From Natronococcus occultus SP4 (GTDB lineage Archaea > Halobacteriota > Halobacteria > Halobacteriales > Natrialbaceae): a stretch of DNA of 64,000 nt. The stretch lies in NCBI RefSeq assembly GCF_000328685.1, contig NC_019974.1:3401001-3465000 (forward strand). Direction: 5' to 3'. The position numbers and the translations under genes were made by a program. The first letter of the stretch is position 1, and each line of letters starts with the position of its first letter. Of this stretch, positions 8,091-17,045 are shown piece after piece. The notes beneath the pieces were generated by a model. The model ran no database searches. It was given only the letters and a program-made list of their open reading frames with translations, and was not told the origin of the DNA.

Positions 8091-8525
8091 TCAGACGATC
8101 ATTACCGGGCGCTCTGCCTCGAGGAGCACCGACTGAGCGACGCTGCCGAAGACGGCCTTTCCCACGGGCGACCGGCGGCGCGCACCCAGCACGAGCTGGT
8201 CCGCGTCGAACCGGTCGGCCGCGTCGAGGATCGCCGGCTCGGGTCGGCCGGTCGCCGCGTGGACGCTCGTTTCGACGCCCGCACTCCGGAGCTCGGCGAC
8301 GAGCGTCGCGGCCGTTTCAGGGAGTGTCGCGAGATCGTCGAGTTCCTCTTCGAACGTGCCGACCGCGACGTCGTCGACGTCCTCGGCCGAGAAGTCGAGC
8401 TCCTCCCTGGCGTGTACCACGTCGACGGCGATAGGGTCGTCTCCCGCCGCGAGCTCGAGGACGACCTCGAGCTGGGCGGCGACGCGGTCGTCGTCGCCGT
8501 CGATCGGAACCAGAACCCTGTACAT
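8091..8525 (-). CDS. UspA-type universal stress protein
   Basis: This is a 144-residue single Usp domain. It starts [14 protein letters not shown], has [13 protein letters not shown] in the second strand, a middle [14 protein letters not shown] helix, and the C-terminal ATP-loop signature [20 protein letters not shown] followed by RPVMIV. The glycine/serine spacing of the nucleotide-binding loop looks intact. The start at 8525 is chosen because the upstream extension is unlike the family and a TATA-like TTTGATAT (minus strand, about 8549-8556) lies about 25 bases upstream. Confidence 0.9.
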   Translation of the reverse strand: MYRVLVPIDGDDDRVAAQLEVVLELAAGDDPIAVDVVHAREELDFSAEDVDDVAVGTFEEELDDLATLPETAATLVAELRSAGVETSVHAATGRPEPAILDAADRFDADQLVLGARRRSPVGKAVFGSVAQSVLLEAERPVMIV

Positions 8526-8624
8526 ACCCGAACCGAGCGCGGGAACACATATCAAACCCCGAGTCGGTCCGGGCCGGCCGATCCAGGCGGAAGACCGAAC
8601 ACCCTCGAGTCGGTACGGGCGCGT

Positions 8625-8831
8625 ATGGAACGAACGACGCTCGACGTTACCGGGATGTCCTGTGGCGGCTGCGAGGAGAACGTCACCGACGCCCTCGAGG
8701 CGCTCGAGGGCGTCTCGTCGGCGACGGCGAACCACGAAGCCGACGAGGTCCGGGTCGAACACGACGAGGGAACGTCCGTCGAGGGGATCCGTAGCGCGGT
8801 CGAAAACGCGGGCTACGAACCCCGCGCCTGA
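8625..8831 (+). CDS. Heavy-metal-associated (HMA) domain protein, CopZ-like
   Basis: This is a 68-residue single HMA domain. The metal-binding loop is [11 protein letters not shown] (two Cys in CxxC context, residues 11-16), with [20 protein letters not shown] and AVENAGYEP completing the beta-alpha-beta-beta-alpha-beta fold. Stand-alone domains of this type are copper(I) chaperones or feed P1B ATPases. No copper ATPase lies beside it here. The actual metal is inferred. Confidence 0.9.
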   Translation: MERTTLDVTGMSCGGCEENVTDALEALEGVSSATANHEADEVRVEHDEGTSVEGIRSAVENAGYEPRA

Positions 8832-8877
8832 GCCGGTCGCAAAGCGTCGACGCCCGAACGGCGCCGACTGACAAACT

Positions 8878-8885
8878 GTTTTACG
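8878..8885 (+). promoter_or_regulatory. TATA box of mch
   Basis: GTTTTACG lies about 25 bases before the ATG at 8906, consistent with a leaderless transcript. Confidence 0.5.
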
Positions 8886-8905
8886 CGGGACGCTAGAGGA
8901 GGGGT

Positions 8906-9838
8906 ATGGAGAGTCTCAACCGAATGGCGATCGAGCTGGTCGACGAAGCCCTCGACTACGCGGAGGAGCTCAACGTCGGCGGGTTCGATCTCGAGAACGA
9001 GGCAACCGTGCTGGACTTCGGCGTCGAGTTCGACGGCGGCATCGAGGCCGGCCTACTGCTGACCGAGATCCAGACCGCGGGAATGGCCACGCCGAGCCAC
9101 CAGCTCGGCGAGATCGACGGGACGCCGATCCCCTACGTCGAACTGAGCTCCGATCAGCCGGCGCTGTCGCTGCTTTGCTCCCAGAAGGCGGGCTGGGAGC
9201 TGGCGACGGAGGACTTCGAGGGGCTCGGCAGCGGTCCCGCACGCGCGCTCGTCGCGCGCGAAGAGGAATTCAGACAGGTCGGCTACACCGACGCGTTCGA
9301 TCTGACCGCGCTGGCCGTCGAGAGCGACGAGCTGCCGACGGCAGCGGCCGCAGAGCAGGTCGCGGAGCTCGCGGAGGTCGAGCCCAGCAGCGTCTTTCTG
9401 CTTGCCTACCGGACGGCGAGTCTCGCGGGCAGCATCACGTCTGCGGCGCGGGCGGCCGAGCTCGCGACCTACCGGCTGACGGAGCTGGGGTACGATCCCA
9501 ACGATATCGTCTCGGCGACGGGTCGGGCCCCGGTCGCGCCGGTCGCGGCCGACGAGGACGACGCGATCGCCCGGACGAACGACGCGCTGGCCTACGGCGG
9601 CCGCGCCCACCTGACGGTCCGCGAGGACGCGGACGTCTTCGACTCGATCCCCTCGACGGCGGCCGAGGCCCACGGCCGTCCGTTCGCGGCGATCTTCGAC
9701 GACCTGGACTGGCAGTTCGAGGAGGTGCCCGCAGACCTGTTCGCGCCCGCAGCGGTCACCGTCGACGTCCTCGGCGGACCGACCGAGAGCTACGGGGAGA
9801 CCGACGAGGAGCTGCTCGCGGAGTCGTTCGACCTCTAG
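8906..9838 (+). CDS. mch: Methenyltetrahydromethanopterin cyclohydrolase
   Basis: Mch interconverts 5,10-methenyl- and N5-formyl-tetrahydropterin in one-carbon metabolism. In non-methanogenic haloarchaea the enzyme is presumed to act on a folate-type carrier. The 310-residue protein begins [20 protein letters not shown] and is colinear with the family: [40 protein letters not shown] and [14 protein letters not shown]. The stop codon is immediately followed by the ATG of the HAD gene, so the two are probably cotranscribed. Confidence 0.95.
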   Translation: MESLNRMAIELVDEALDYAEELNVGGFDLENEATVLDFGVEFDGGIEAGLLLTEIQTAGMATPSHQLGEIDGTPIPYVELSSDQPALSLLCSQKAGWELATEDFEGLGSGPARALVAREEEFRQVGYTDAFDLTALAVESDELPTAAAAEQVAELAEVEPSSVFLLAYRTASLAGSITSAARAAELATYRLTELGYDPNDIVSATGRAPVAPVAADEDDAIARTNDALAYGGRAHLTVREDADVFDSIPSTAAEAHGRPFAAIFDDLDWQFEEVPADLFAPAAVTVDVLGGPTESYGETDEELLAESFDL

Positions 9839-10519
9839 ATGGCCGCCCCGATTGACACCGTGCTCTTCGATCTCGACGACACGCTCTGTCGGTACCGCCG
9901 CAGCGCGGCCGACGTCCTCGAGATCGCGTTCGAGCGCGCCGGCGTCGGCTCCGTCTTCGAGCCGGGCGCCTACTACGATCGCTACCGGGAGTACCTCGAG
10001 CGAGCCACGAGACCCGTTGACCTCCACGAGCAGTGTTTCGGCGATCTGGCGGTCGAGTCGGGGTACGATCGTGCCGACGGCCTCGCGGTCGCGCGTGCGT
10101 TCCGCGAGGAGCGCGACCAGCGAAACGTCGAGGCGCTGCCGGGGGCGACGGCGACGGTGGAGGCGCTGGCCGAGGAGTACACGCTCGGACTGGTCACGAA
10201 CGGCCTCTCGGCGATGCAACGCCAGAAACTCGAGGCGACGGGACTCGAGGACGCCTTCGAGACGACCGTCTACGCGGGCGAGGACGCCGCGCCCAAGCCC
10301 GATCCGGAGCCGTTCGATCTCGCCCTCGACGAACTCGGCTCGGTGGCCGAGCGGACGGTGTACGTCGGCAACTCCCTCTCTGCTGACATTGCGGGTGCCC
10401 GGGCCGCGGGGCTTGCGTCGGCGTGGCTCCCGGCGGAGACGGCCCCGGTGGAGCCGGAGCCGAGCCCGGACTACGTCCTCGAGTCGCTGGCCGACCTGCG
10501 GTCTCCGCCATGGCGCTGA
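9839..10519 (+). CDS. HAD-superfamily hydrolase
   Basis: This is a 226-residue haloacid-dehalogenase-type phosphatase. Motif I is FDLDDTLC (residues 10-17, with the nucleophilic Asp), motif II is LVTNG, motif III is the Lys in APKPDPEPF, and motif IV is VGNSLSADIAGARAAG. A helical cap follows motif I (residues 20-90). The ATG abuts the mch stop codon. The substrate cannot be read from sequence. A related HAD gene lies at 26929. Confidence 0.9.
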   Translation: MAAPIDTVLFDLDDTLCRYRRSAADVLEIAFERAGVGSVFEPGAYYDRYREYLERATRPVDLHEQCFGDLAVESGYDRADGLAVARAFREERDQRNVEALPGATATVEALAEEYTLGLVTNGLSAMQRQKLEATGLEDAFETTVYAGEDAAPKPDPEPFDLALDELGSVAERTVYVGNSLSADIAGARAAGLASAWLPAETAPVEPEPSPDYVLESLADLRSPPWR

Positions 10520-10530
10520 CGCCGGGAGTG

Positions 10531-12150
10531 TTACTCGGCGGGGCGGACGTCGGTGACGGTGCCGACGCCCTTGCTTCGCCCTTCCCGGAAGACGAACTTC
10601 TGTCCCTCCTCGACGAGGTACGGACGGAATTTGAACCGGACGGTGGTTCGTCCCGTATCGCCCGGCAGCAGTCGACCGTTCTCCGGGGAGAAGGCTGCGG
10701 CCTCGCCGATCGTCTCGAGATGGACGACGGGCTCGTAGCCGTCCCCGATCCGGGTGGGATGGTTGAGCACCATTACCTCGGCCTCGAACTCCCGGACCGG
10801 TTCGGGATCGGCGTCGCGGGGAACCAACACCATTCCGCGCTCGATGGCGCTTTCCTTGACGCCCTTGAGCGCGATGCCGACGATACGGCCGGCCCGGGCG
10901 CGATCGACCCGGTGGTAGTGCATCTCGATCGACCGGACCTCGACCTCCTGGAACCGGCCGTCGGGCATTGGCCCGAGCAGGAGTTCGTCGCCGGCCTCGA
11001 CCTCACCGGCCATGATGGTTCCCGAGGCGACCGCGCCGACGCCGGTGACCGAGTAGCTGCGATCGACGTACATCCGGAACTCGCCGGCGTCCCGGGAGGT
11101 CTTCGGGAGTCGATCGAATAGCTCGTCGAGCGTGTCGAGCCCCTCCATCGTGAGTGCGCTCGTCGTCACGATCGGGACGACGCGGTCGCCGATCTCTTCG
11201 ACTGCGGCGTCGACTCCGTGTCTGGCGACCCGCAGCGGGGATTTCTCGACGTCCCGGAGCAGTCGCTCGACCTCGCGTTCGACCTCCTGAACCCGCTCGT
11301 CGGAGACGGCGTCGCGTTTCGTGATCGCGACGATCGTCGGCAGCTCCGTCGCCAGCAACACGCCGAGGTGTTCGCGGGTGGTTCGGGTCGGGCCGTCGTC
11401 GGCGGCGACGACGAGCAGCCCGTAGTCGAGTTTCTGTCCGACGAGTCCGCGGATCGTCGTCCGTAACCACGGCTCGTGGCCGACGGTGTCGACGAACGAG
11501 ACGAGTCGGTCGGCCTCCTCGACGACCTCGGCGCGGTCGGCCTTGCGATCCGGGTTCCGAACCCGGACGGGTCCGTCGTCGTCGAACCCGTAGACGGCGT
11601 AGGAGAGATCGGCGGAGAGTCCGCGTTCGACCTCGTGGGGCTGGACGTCGAGATACGCCCGCGTCGCGCCGTCGCCGTCGTCGGCGGTTCCGGTGACGAG
11701 CGATCCGATGAGGGTGCTTTTTCCGTGGTCGACGTGGCCGGCCGTCCCGACAACGAGGTGTTCGTCGTCGGTCTCGAGCATCGAACCGTCACGAACCTGC
11801 GCGACCCCGACCAGCCCTCTCGAAGAGCTGTCCTCGTCCCCGACGCCCCAGGTCTGGACGTCCTCGATGTGGGCGTCGGCCTCCTCGGCCAGCAGGGAGA
11901 GGACGTCCATCGACTCGGAGAAGGTGTCGTGATCGATACCGGCGAGGCCGCCGTCGTCGGTGACGCCGACGACGTAGGTCGCTTCCCCGTCGCCGGACAG
12001 CAGTCGGTGACGGAGCTGGGCGGCCAGACTCTCCCGGCGTCCGCCCTCGAGGTGAACGTCCCGGAGCAGTCGTTCCTTGAACTCGACGCTTCCGCCGTCC
12101 TGTTCGCCACGTTCCAGGGCCCGGTCGAGGAGGGCCCGGTCACGGCTCAT
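10531..12150 (-). CDS. GTPBP1-like translational GTPase
   Basis: This is a 539-residue protein related to the archaeal/eukaryotic GTPBP1/GTPBP2 branch of the EF-Tu-like GTPases. Residues 1-130 form an N-terminal domain; the G domain has G1 GTAGHVDHGKST (135-146), G3 DTVGHE and G4 TKRD, followed by two beta-barrel domains (FRMYVDRSYSVTGVGAVASG; GDTGRTTVRFKFRPYLVEEG). It probably acts in ribosome rescue or mRNA surveillance, inferred from the eukaryotic family. The start at 12150 is chosen because residues upstream in the longer frame are unlike the family. It converges on the HAD gene with 11 bases between stops. Confidence 0.9.
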   Translation of the reverse strand: MSRDRALLDRALERGEQDGGSVEFKERLLRDVHLEGGRRESLAAQLRHRLLSGDGEATYVVGVTDDGGLAGIDHDTFSESMDVLSLLAEEADAHIEDVQTWGVGDEDSSSRGLVGVAQVRDGSMLETDDEHLVVGTAGHVDHGKSTLIGSLVTGTADDGDGATRAYLDVQPHEVERGLSADLSYAVYGFDDDGPVRVRNPDRKADRAEVVEEADRLVSFVDTVGHEPWLRTTIRGLVGQKLDYGLLVVAADDGPTRTTREHLGVLLATELPTIVAITKRDAVSDERVQEVEREVERLLRDVEKSPLRVARHGVDAAVEEIGDRVVPIVTTSALTMEGLDTLDELFDRLPKTSRDAGEFRMYVDRSYSVTGVGAVASGTIMAGEVEAGDELLLGPMPDGRFQEVEVRSIEMHYHRVDRARAGRIVGIALKGVKESAIERGMVLVPRDADPEPVREFEAEVMVLNHPTRIGDGYEPVVHLETIGEAAAFSPENGRLLPGDTGRTTVRFKFRPYLVEEGQKFVFREGRSKGVGTVTDVRPAE

Positions 12151-12390
12151 GGCAGGCAGTAACTGGCGAACCGATAAAAGCTTCCCGGCAGAGGATGTTG
12201 TTAGCATGGAACAGGAGCGTTCGGCGGTCACGAGGACGTCGTCACTCGCCGATCGCAATCGTCCATTACCGGCGGTCCCGATCCAGTAATGGTTTCCTAC
12301 GGTCGGATCAGTCGCGGGAATAGCCGATTACTCTGCTGTCGTATTTCTTGAGAAAATGATATTACCGTCGGTCGTGTTACTCCAAGCGCC

Positions 12391-12540
12391 ATGTCATCGA
12401 ACGACAAGACACTACGAACGTTCCTCACGGAGCATCCGCGGCTGCTGGGCGTCCTGTTCGCTGGCTGTCTCCTGCTGTCGCAGGTCGGGACGGCCGCGGC
12501 CGACCTCGGCATCGCGGGCAACGGCGGAGGAACCTGGTAA
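12391..12540 (+). CDS. DUF7503-like micro-membrane protein (49 aa)
   Basis: This is a 49-residue protein: a polar N-terminus ending TEHPRLLG, one hydrophobic segment LLGVLFAGCLLLSQVGTAAA (about residues 18-37), and a short Gly-rich tail ending GGGTW. This layout matches the small haloarchaeal single-span proteins I know as DUF7503. A TATA-like GATATTA at 12358-12364 fits a leaderless start. It converges with the CHAT gene, stops 6 bases apart. The function is unknown; membrane insertion is predicted from hydrophobicity. Confidence 0.7.
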   Translation: MSSNDKTLRTFLTEHPRLLGVLFAGCLLLSQVGTAAADLGIAGNGGGTW

Positions 12541-12546
12541 TCGACC

Positions 12547-14619
12547 CTACAGCTCGGTGAACCGGTCGTCGGTCGACCAGTATCTATCGCCGTCGTAGCG
12601 AACGGGAATCTCCGCGAGGCGGAGGAATCGGGCGAGCGAACCACCCGAGAGCTCGATCGGCGGGAGCTCGGTCCCCGCGAGGAAGTGTCGGTCGACGCCG
12701 TCGATGTAGGGGATGTACTGGGCCCCGACCCCGCTGTCGACGTGGTAGAGCTGCAGGTGAAGCCGGTAGCGACCGTCGTCGAGGGGTTCGATCCGGCAGC
12801 CGTTGGGAACGCCGCTTCCAGCCTGTCCGACCGTAACGCTCCCGTCGCCGACGACGAGATACTGGTTGCCGACGAGGTGGGTCTCCCGGGCGAGTGCGGC
12901 CGCGTCCCGGATCGTGAACCCGTTGTTCAACAGCCGCACGACGAACCGTCCGACGGCGATCGCGTCGCGGTTGCCGACGTCGCTGAGCGTGACGATTCCG
13001 CTCACTCCGCCCTGCTCGATCACGCGGCGGCCGACGTCGTACGACCGACAGCCGTTGATCAGAACGGCGTCGACTCCGACTGCCGGCAGCTTGCCGGCCT
13101 CGAGGACGTCCTCCTTACAGACGAACGCGCCGTCCTCGACGTGGCCGACGTAGTGGAGGAAATCGAGATCGGCCGCGAACAGCTCACGGAGCCGATCGGT
13201 CGTGACGTTTCTGTGGACCGCGACCTCGAAGGGGAGCTTCTCGCGTTCGCCGTAGAGAGTGCTGTCGCCAGCGTCGAACTCCGCCGCCATCGCTGGATCG
13301 TTACAGACGACCGCTACCTCGGCGGTGCCGTCGGACGGCGAGCGCTCGAGTCCGTTCTCGTAGGCGGTTCGGAACAGCTTGTTCGCTCCGATCGGAACAC
13401 CGCTCCCGAGCCACGCCTGTCCGAACGCGTCGGCGTCCGGCGGAGAGACGTACGACCTGTCGTCCTCGGAGTCCGGCGCCCCGGTCGATCGGGTAAACTC
13501 GTCGATCGCGAGCGCGGTCAGCGGTGCCGGCTCGTCGTCGGTCCGTGCTTCGGGTGCGGGACGAACGATCGACAGCTCGTTGACGAGGAAGGGAAGGACC
13601 GTCGCGTTCGTCGGTTCGTCGGTCGCGTGCGTCACGAGGTTCCACCGCGGGAGGAGATCCGCGATCCGTTCGTGCGGGATCGAAAGCGCCGTTTCGATCC
13701 GCTCGCCGAGCTCGGCCTCGTAGAACTCGTCGATGGCGAAATCGAGACGAGCATCGAGTTCGTCGCGCTCGTGGAGTTCGACGGGGTAGAGCCCCTCCGT
13801 TCGGGCCACACAATCGAAAAAGAACGCGTGCTCGAGGACGCGCCCGATGGTCCTGGCGACCGACTCCTCGTCGTTCCCGAGAGGGTACGCGAACCCGCTG
13901 TCGGTTTCGAGACGAGGATCCGAGCCGACTTCGACGCTCGCCGCGAGGTAGTGTGCGAGGGGGCTGGCGGCGTAGATCGTCGCTCTGTCCGGGGGGACGA
14001 CGAGCCGGACGCCGGTGTCAGGCGGCGTGGCGGCGTCGGGGATCTGCAGCTCGGAGCCGAGCTCGAGACACGGTGGGTGGCCCCGAAACGACGGGAGCGA
14101 GCGATCACACTCGCGGGTCTTCAGCGCCGAGCCGAACGTCGAGACAGCTCTGGCCAGATCCGCCGGTTCGGCGGTCGTCGTAACCGTTGTGGCGGGGCGT
14201 TCGTGCCGGGAGCGGGCCCCAAGCCGAATCTCCGTCGACTCGCCGAAATCGAACGCCAGGCGGTCGTCGGCCGACGCGATCGTCACCGCGCTCGTCGCGC
14301 GCACGTAGAGTTTGATCGGTGCCATCAGCTCGAACACGTACTCTCCCGCCGGGAGCCGCTCGTAAGCGCAGTGTTCGGCCTCGAGGACGACCTCACCGCT
14401 CGGATCGCGCGCGTACACCGGGACGACGTACGGGAAGATCAGCTCCGCGACCGTCAGCTCGACGGCGCCGTCGACGGGAAAGGAAAAGCCGGTGGGCTCG
14501 ACCGGTCGAAGCGAGATCCGTCGATCGGTCCGGAACGGACACCGTCTGTTCTCGATCGGGTCGACGACGGTGAGCCCGTGTCCGTCGTCGAGCGGTTCGA
14601 ATCTCGGTTCGGCGGTCAT
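12547..14619 (-). CDS. CHAT-domain (caspase-like) protein
   Basis: This is a 690-residue protein. The C-terminal third (about 430-600) has the CHAT pattern of the caspase clan: DLDFLHYVGHVEDGAF with the candidate catalytic His at about 493, and VLINGCRSYDVG with the candidate Cys at about 524, followed by GGVSGIVTLSDV and VGDGSVTV strands. The His-Cys dyad therefore looks intact. The N-terminal half has beta-rich segments (residues 1-140) and a helical linker, unassigned. The ATG at 14619 overlaps the stop of the upstream HalOD1/DUF7504 gene (ATGA), so they are cotranslated; the longer frame opening at 14682 would overlap that gene further. The protease substrate is unknown. Confidence 0.8.
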   Translation of the reverse strand: MTAEPRFEPLDDGHGLTVVDPIENRRCPFRTDRRISLRPVEPTGFSFPVDGAVELTVAELIFPYVVPVYARDPSGEVVLEAEHCAYERLPAGEYVFELMAPIKLYVRATSAVTIASADDRLAFDFGESTEIRLGARSRHERPATTVTTTAEPADLARAVSTFGSALKTRECDRSLPSFRGHPPCLELGSELQIPDAATPPDTGVRLVVPPDRATIYAASPLAHYLAASVEVGSDPRLETDSGFAYPLGNDEESVARTIGRVLEHAFFFDCVARTEGLYPVELHERDELDARLDFAIDEFYEAELGERIETALSIPHERIADLLPRWNLVTHATDEPTNATVLPFLVNELSIVRPAPEARTDDEPAPLTALAIDEFTRSTGAPDSEDDRSYVSPPDADAFGQAWLGSGVPIGANKLFRTAYENGLERSPSDGTAEVAVVCNDPAMAAEFDAGDSTLYGEREKLPFEVAVHRNVTTDRLRELFAADLDFLHYVGHVEDGAFVCKEDVLEAGKLPAVGVDAVLINGCRSYDVGRRVIEQGGVSGIVTLSDVGNRDAIAVGRFVVRLLNNGFTIRDAAALARETHLVGNQYLVVGDGSVTVGQAGSGVPNGCRIEPLDDGRYRLHLQLYHVDSGVGAQYIPYIDGVDRHFLAGTELPPIELSGGSLARFLRLAEIPVRYDGDRYWSTDDRFTEL

Positions 14620-15839
14620 CGCTCGTCGGATCGGCCGAGTCCGATCCAGTCGGTCGTGTACCCGCTCTCGTGGAGGTGCCACCGCTGCTGGGGGCCACAG
14701 TCGCCGGCGCGAAGCTCGACCGTCGCGTCGAACGACGGTTCGAGACGCTCCACGACCGGGCTCTCGCGACCGACTGGAAGCACGAAGTGGCCCAGCCCCG
14801 AGACGTCCCGTACCGCCTCACGGATCGGTTCGAGGAGAGCGACGGTCCCCTCGGCTCCCCGCTCGTCGATGATCGGGCGCAGCGAGTCGACACAGAGCCG
14901 CAGATCCCCGGGCTCCGAGAGGGACGCCCCGGTTTCGAACGCGCGGACACGAGTGGCGACGGTCGCGGCGAACTCGTCGAGATCCGTCGGCTCGTCGACC
15001 ACGTGCCCTCCCTCGCCGACGGGCGTTCCCGTCGTGGCGACCGAGCGCGCGCTTATCGCGTAGTCGACGATCCGGGCCGATCCGGCGCTCGTCGGTCCGA
15101 GCCGATCGGTAACGACGCCGGGGTTGCGATCGAGCAACGCGAAAAGGCGTCGCCGGTTCCGGTCGGGATCGCCGAGGAGGTTCGTGCTGGCGACGTCGAC
15201 CAGGTCGTCGGGCACGCCACCAACGATCAACACGTTTCCGCCAGTGCGTTTCAGCCGACCGAGCGTGGAACCGAGGCTGATCGTCCCTCCGGCGTCGACG
15301 ACGACGTCGTAGCCGAGAACGGAGAACAACACCGTCGCACCGGGTCGTGGCACGCCGTTCTCGCGCCGTCGGTTCAGCTGGGTCAGCGCGTCCGGATCAG
15401 CGATCTCCGCGAGGGCCGTCCGAACTCGGCTTCGTTCCCACCCCGAGCGGTCGGCGATCGCCGAGACGAGCCGCACCGCGAGAGGGCGATCGTCGGGCTC
15501 CTCGACGACCGAGACGTGTGTCCACTCGTCGACGACCGAGATGCCGTCCTCGTCCGGATCCGTGACCTCGATCTCCCCGTCGGCTCCGACCCGTACCCGG
15601 TAGTCGACGTACCGAAAGACGAGCGTCGGCCACGGACGGTCCGGATCGCCGTCCTCGAGGAGTCGGTCGAGGGCGTCGACGTCGACCGTCTCGTTGAGTG
15701 GCGGCAACTCGAGCGGGGAGATTCCGGTCTCGTTCGCGACCCGTTTGATAATCGCAATGCTCGGACGCGACCGAATCCCGGCGGCTGTCCCGTCGCTCTC
15801 GTCGACTCCGGTCTCGTCCCGGGATCGGTCGGTCGTCAT
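14616..15839 (-). CDS. Double HalOD1 plus DUF7504-like protein
   Basis: This is a 407-residue protein. Two HalOD1-type domains are visible, about residues 26-92 (PSIAIIKRVANETGISPLEL ... FRYVDYRVRVGADGEIEV) and 118-188 (LAVRLVSAIADRSG ... FSVLGYDVVVDAGGTISL). Residues 200-390 resemble the haloarchaeal DUF7504 family, a RecA-like fold (GGNVLIVGG, then LRLCVDSLRPII), but no Walker A GxxGxGK/S/T is present. It is probably an adaptor or sensor rather than an ATPase. It is first gene of a two-gene operon with the CHAT protein and divergent from the DUF7344 gene. Confidence 0.72.
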   Translation of the reverse strand: MTTDRSRDETGVDESDGTAAGIRSRPSIAIIKRVANETGISPLELPPLNETVDVDALDRLLEDGDPDRPWPTLVFRYVDYRVRVGADGEIEVTDPDEDGISVVDEWTHVSVVEEPDDRPLAVRLVSAIADRSGWERSRVRTALAEIADPDALTQLNRRRENGVPRPGATVLFSVLGYDVVVDAGGTISLGSTLGRLKRTGGNVLIVGGVPDDLVDVASTNLLGDPDRNRRRLFALLDRNPGVVTDRLGPTSAGSARIVDYAISARSVATTGTPVGEGGHVVDEPTDLDEFAATVATRVRAFETGASLSEPGDLRLCVDSLRPIIDERGAEGTVALLEPIREAVRDVSGLGHFVLPVGRESPVVERLEPSFDATVELRAGDCGPQQRWHLHESGYTTDWIGLGRSDER

Positions 15840-15994
15840 CCGTCACGGGGTACGACCGACGCTTAGGAAAAGCTCGCGGATACCATACGTCTCACCTGTA
15901 TAAAAATAACTCCGAAAGTAACAAATATATTCACTCTTCCTGAACGATCTCTGTATTGCTTTCGGACGCGCCGTGGTAGTACCGCCCTAGCAAG
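15840..15994. promoter_or_regulatory. AT-rich divergent promoter region
   Basis: Between the HalOD1/CHAT operon and the DUF7344 gene the DNA turns strongly AT-rich. On the minus strand TTTTTATAC (about 15900-15908) can serve the operon; its expected leader is about 40 bases. Such a shared region is the natural place for autoregulation by the winged-helix protein, which is inference. Confidence 0.55.
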
Positions 15995-16002
15995 CTTATT
16001 AA
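15995..16002 (+). promoter_or_regulatory. TATA box of the DUF7344 gene
   Basis: CTTATTAA lies 24-31 bases before the ATG at 16026. This spacing argues for leaderless initiation at 16026 instead of the in-frame GTG at 16011. Confidence 0.6.
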
Positions 16003-16025
16003 CAGGGATCGTGAGCCTACAGTAT

Positions 16026-16436
16026 ATGGCCGATTACCGCTCGGAAGATACGGAAGACCACGTCACGGCGACTGAACAGGGAGTCGAGCGACCCGTCATC
16101 GGCGGGCGACGGGCGACGATCGACGAGTCCCTCTCCCTTCTCAGCAACCGCCGACGCCGGGACGTACTCTACCGGCTCTCCGAAGCGGACGTCACGAGCG
16201 TCGACTCGCTGGCGGCGACGATCGCCGCCCGCGAGGCGTCGGTTCCCGCCGAACAGCTCTCCGCGGACGACCGAGAGCGCGTTCGGATCGAGCTCTATCA
16301 CACGCACCTGCCGAAGCTGGCGGATCGGGGACTGATCGAGTACGACGACCGCAGCGGAACCGTCCGATGGACGGCGCCGACCGACGTCCTCGAGTCGCTG
16401 CTGGAGTGTTGCTACGAACTCGAGACCGAGACGTAG
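16026..16436 (+). CDS. DUF7344 winged-helix protein
   Basis: This is a 136-residue acidic protein with the haloarchaeal DUF7344 pattern: ESLSLLSNRRRRDVLYRLSE, a middle helix ending RVRIELYHTHLPKLADRGLI, then EYDDRSGTVRW as the wing. The arrangement matches winged-helix transcription factors. It is divergent from the HalOD1/CHAT operon and is the obvious candidate regulator of it. A second, shorter family member lies at 36098. Confidence 0.8.
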   Translation: MADYRSEDTEDHVTATEQGVERPVIGGRRATIDESLSLLSNRRRRDVLYRLSEADVTSVDSLAATIAAREASVPAEQLSADDRERVRIELYHTHLPKLADRGLIEYDDRSGTVRWTAPTDVLESLLECCYELETET

Positions 16437-16515
16437 TTCGGACCGCGACGCACCGGTCGGACGGGCGGGCGCTGCCGGGATCCCTTTCAAGCCACTCGAG
16501 ATCGTATGCGTTCCT

Positions 16516-16695
16516 ATGAGTGTCAGCGGCCTCTGTCAGATCTGTGAGTCCAAGCCCGCCCAGGAGCGGTGTGCGAACTGCGGGACGCTCGCGTGTGAAC
16601 AGCACTACGAGCCGGGTCCGGGGCTGTGTACCGACTGCGTCGCGCAGGGCCAGCCCGACCGCGGGTCCGACGACGTCGACATCAACCGGTTCTGA
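16516..16695 (+). CDS. Zinc-finger microprotein (59 aa)
   Basis: This is a 59-residue protein with four CxxC-type pairs of potential zinc ligands: CQIC (residues 7-10), CANC (19-22), a Cys/His pair in LACEQHYE, and CTDC (38-41). The spacing resembles B-box or HIT-type fingers. The gene is too short for most ORF callers but has a clean ATG and ends 1 base before the next ATG. It probably mediates protein-protein contacts; the function is unknown. Confidence 0.75.
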   Translation: MSVSGLCQICESKPAQERCANCGTLACEQHYEPGPGLCTDCVAQGQPDRGSDDVDINRF

Positions 16696-16696
16696 G

Positions 16697-16981
16697 ATGA
16701 CCACGATCCGTGATCTGCTGGGCGAATCGCTCGCGGTCGGCGAGCGGTTCTGTCTCGAACTCGAGCAACGAGACGAGATCCTCGTCGCCGCCCACCCCCA
16801 CGACGCCAGTCCGATGGACATCGCCGTCGTTGAGGGACTGGACGTCCTCGAGGACCGACCGCCCCGGGAGCCCGTCGAGATCGAGATCGTCGGCCAGGTC
16901 GTCAACGGACTGGTCGCGGGACGGGTCGTCTCGCCGATCTGCGAGGACGGCGAGGCCGGCGGGCGAACGGAGTACGTATAG
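16697..16981 (+). CDS. Conserved-looking hypothetical protein (94 aa)
   Basis: This is an acidic soluble protein beginning MTTIRDLLGESLAVGERFCL. It has a compact alternating strand pattern (ILVAAHPHDASPMDIAVVEG, then VEIEIVGQVVNGLVAGRVVS) suggesting a small beta barrel. It starts one base after the zinc microprotein stop, so the two form an operon. I do not recognise the family. The start at 16697 is preferred over the long upstream frame, which overlaps the zinc gene. Confidence 0.65.
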   Translation: MTTIRDLLGESLAVGERFCLELEQRDEILVAAHPHDASPMDIAVVEGLDVLEDRPPREPVEIEIVGQVVNGLVAGRVVSPICEDGEAGGRTEYV

Positions 16982-17045
16982 TAACCACTGAAAGTCAGTG
17001 CGCACCCGATCGCACGACTGCTGGGCGATCGGTGTGCGAACCGTT

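Noticed and set aside
12297-12644. Minus-strand frame of 115 codons
   Set aside because: It lies antisense to the DUF7503-like gene and overlaps the CHAT gene end; composition is Ser/Arg-rich, a shadow.
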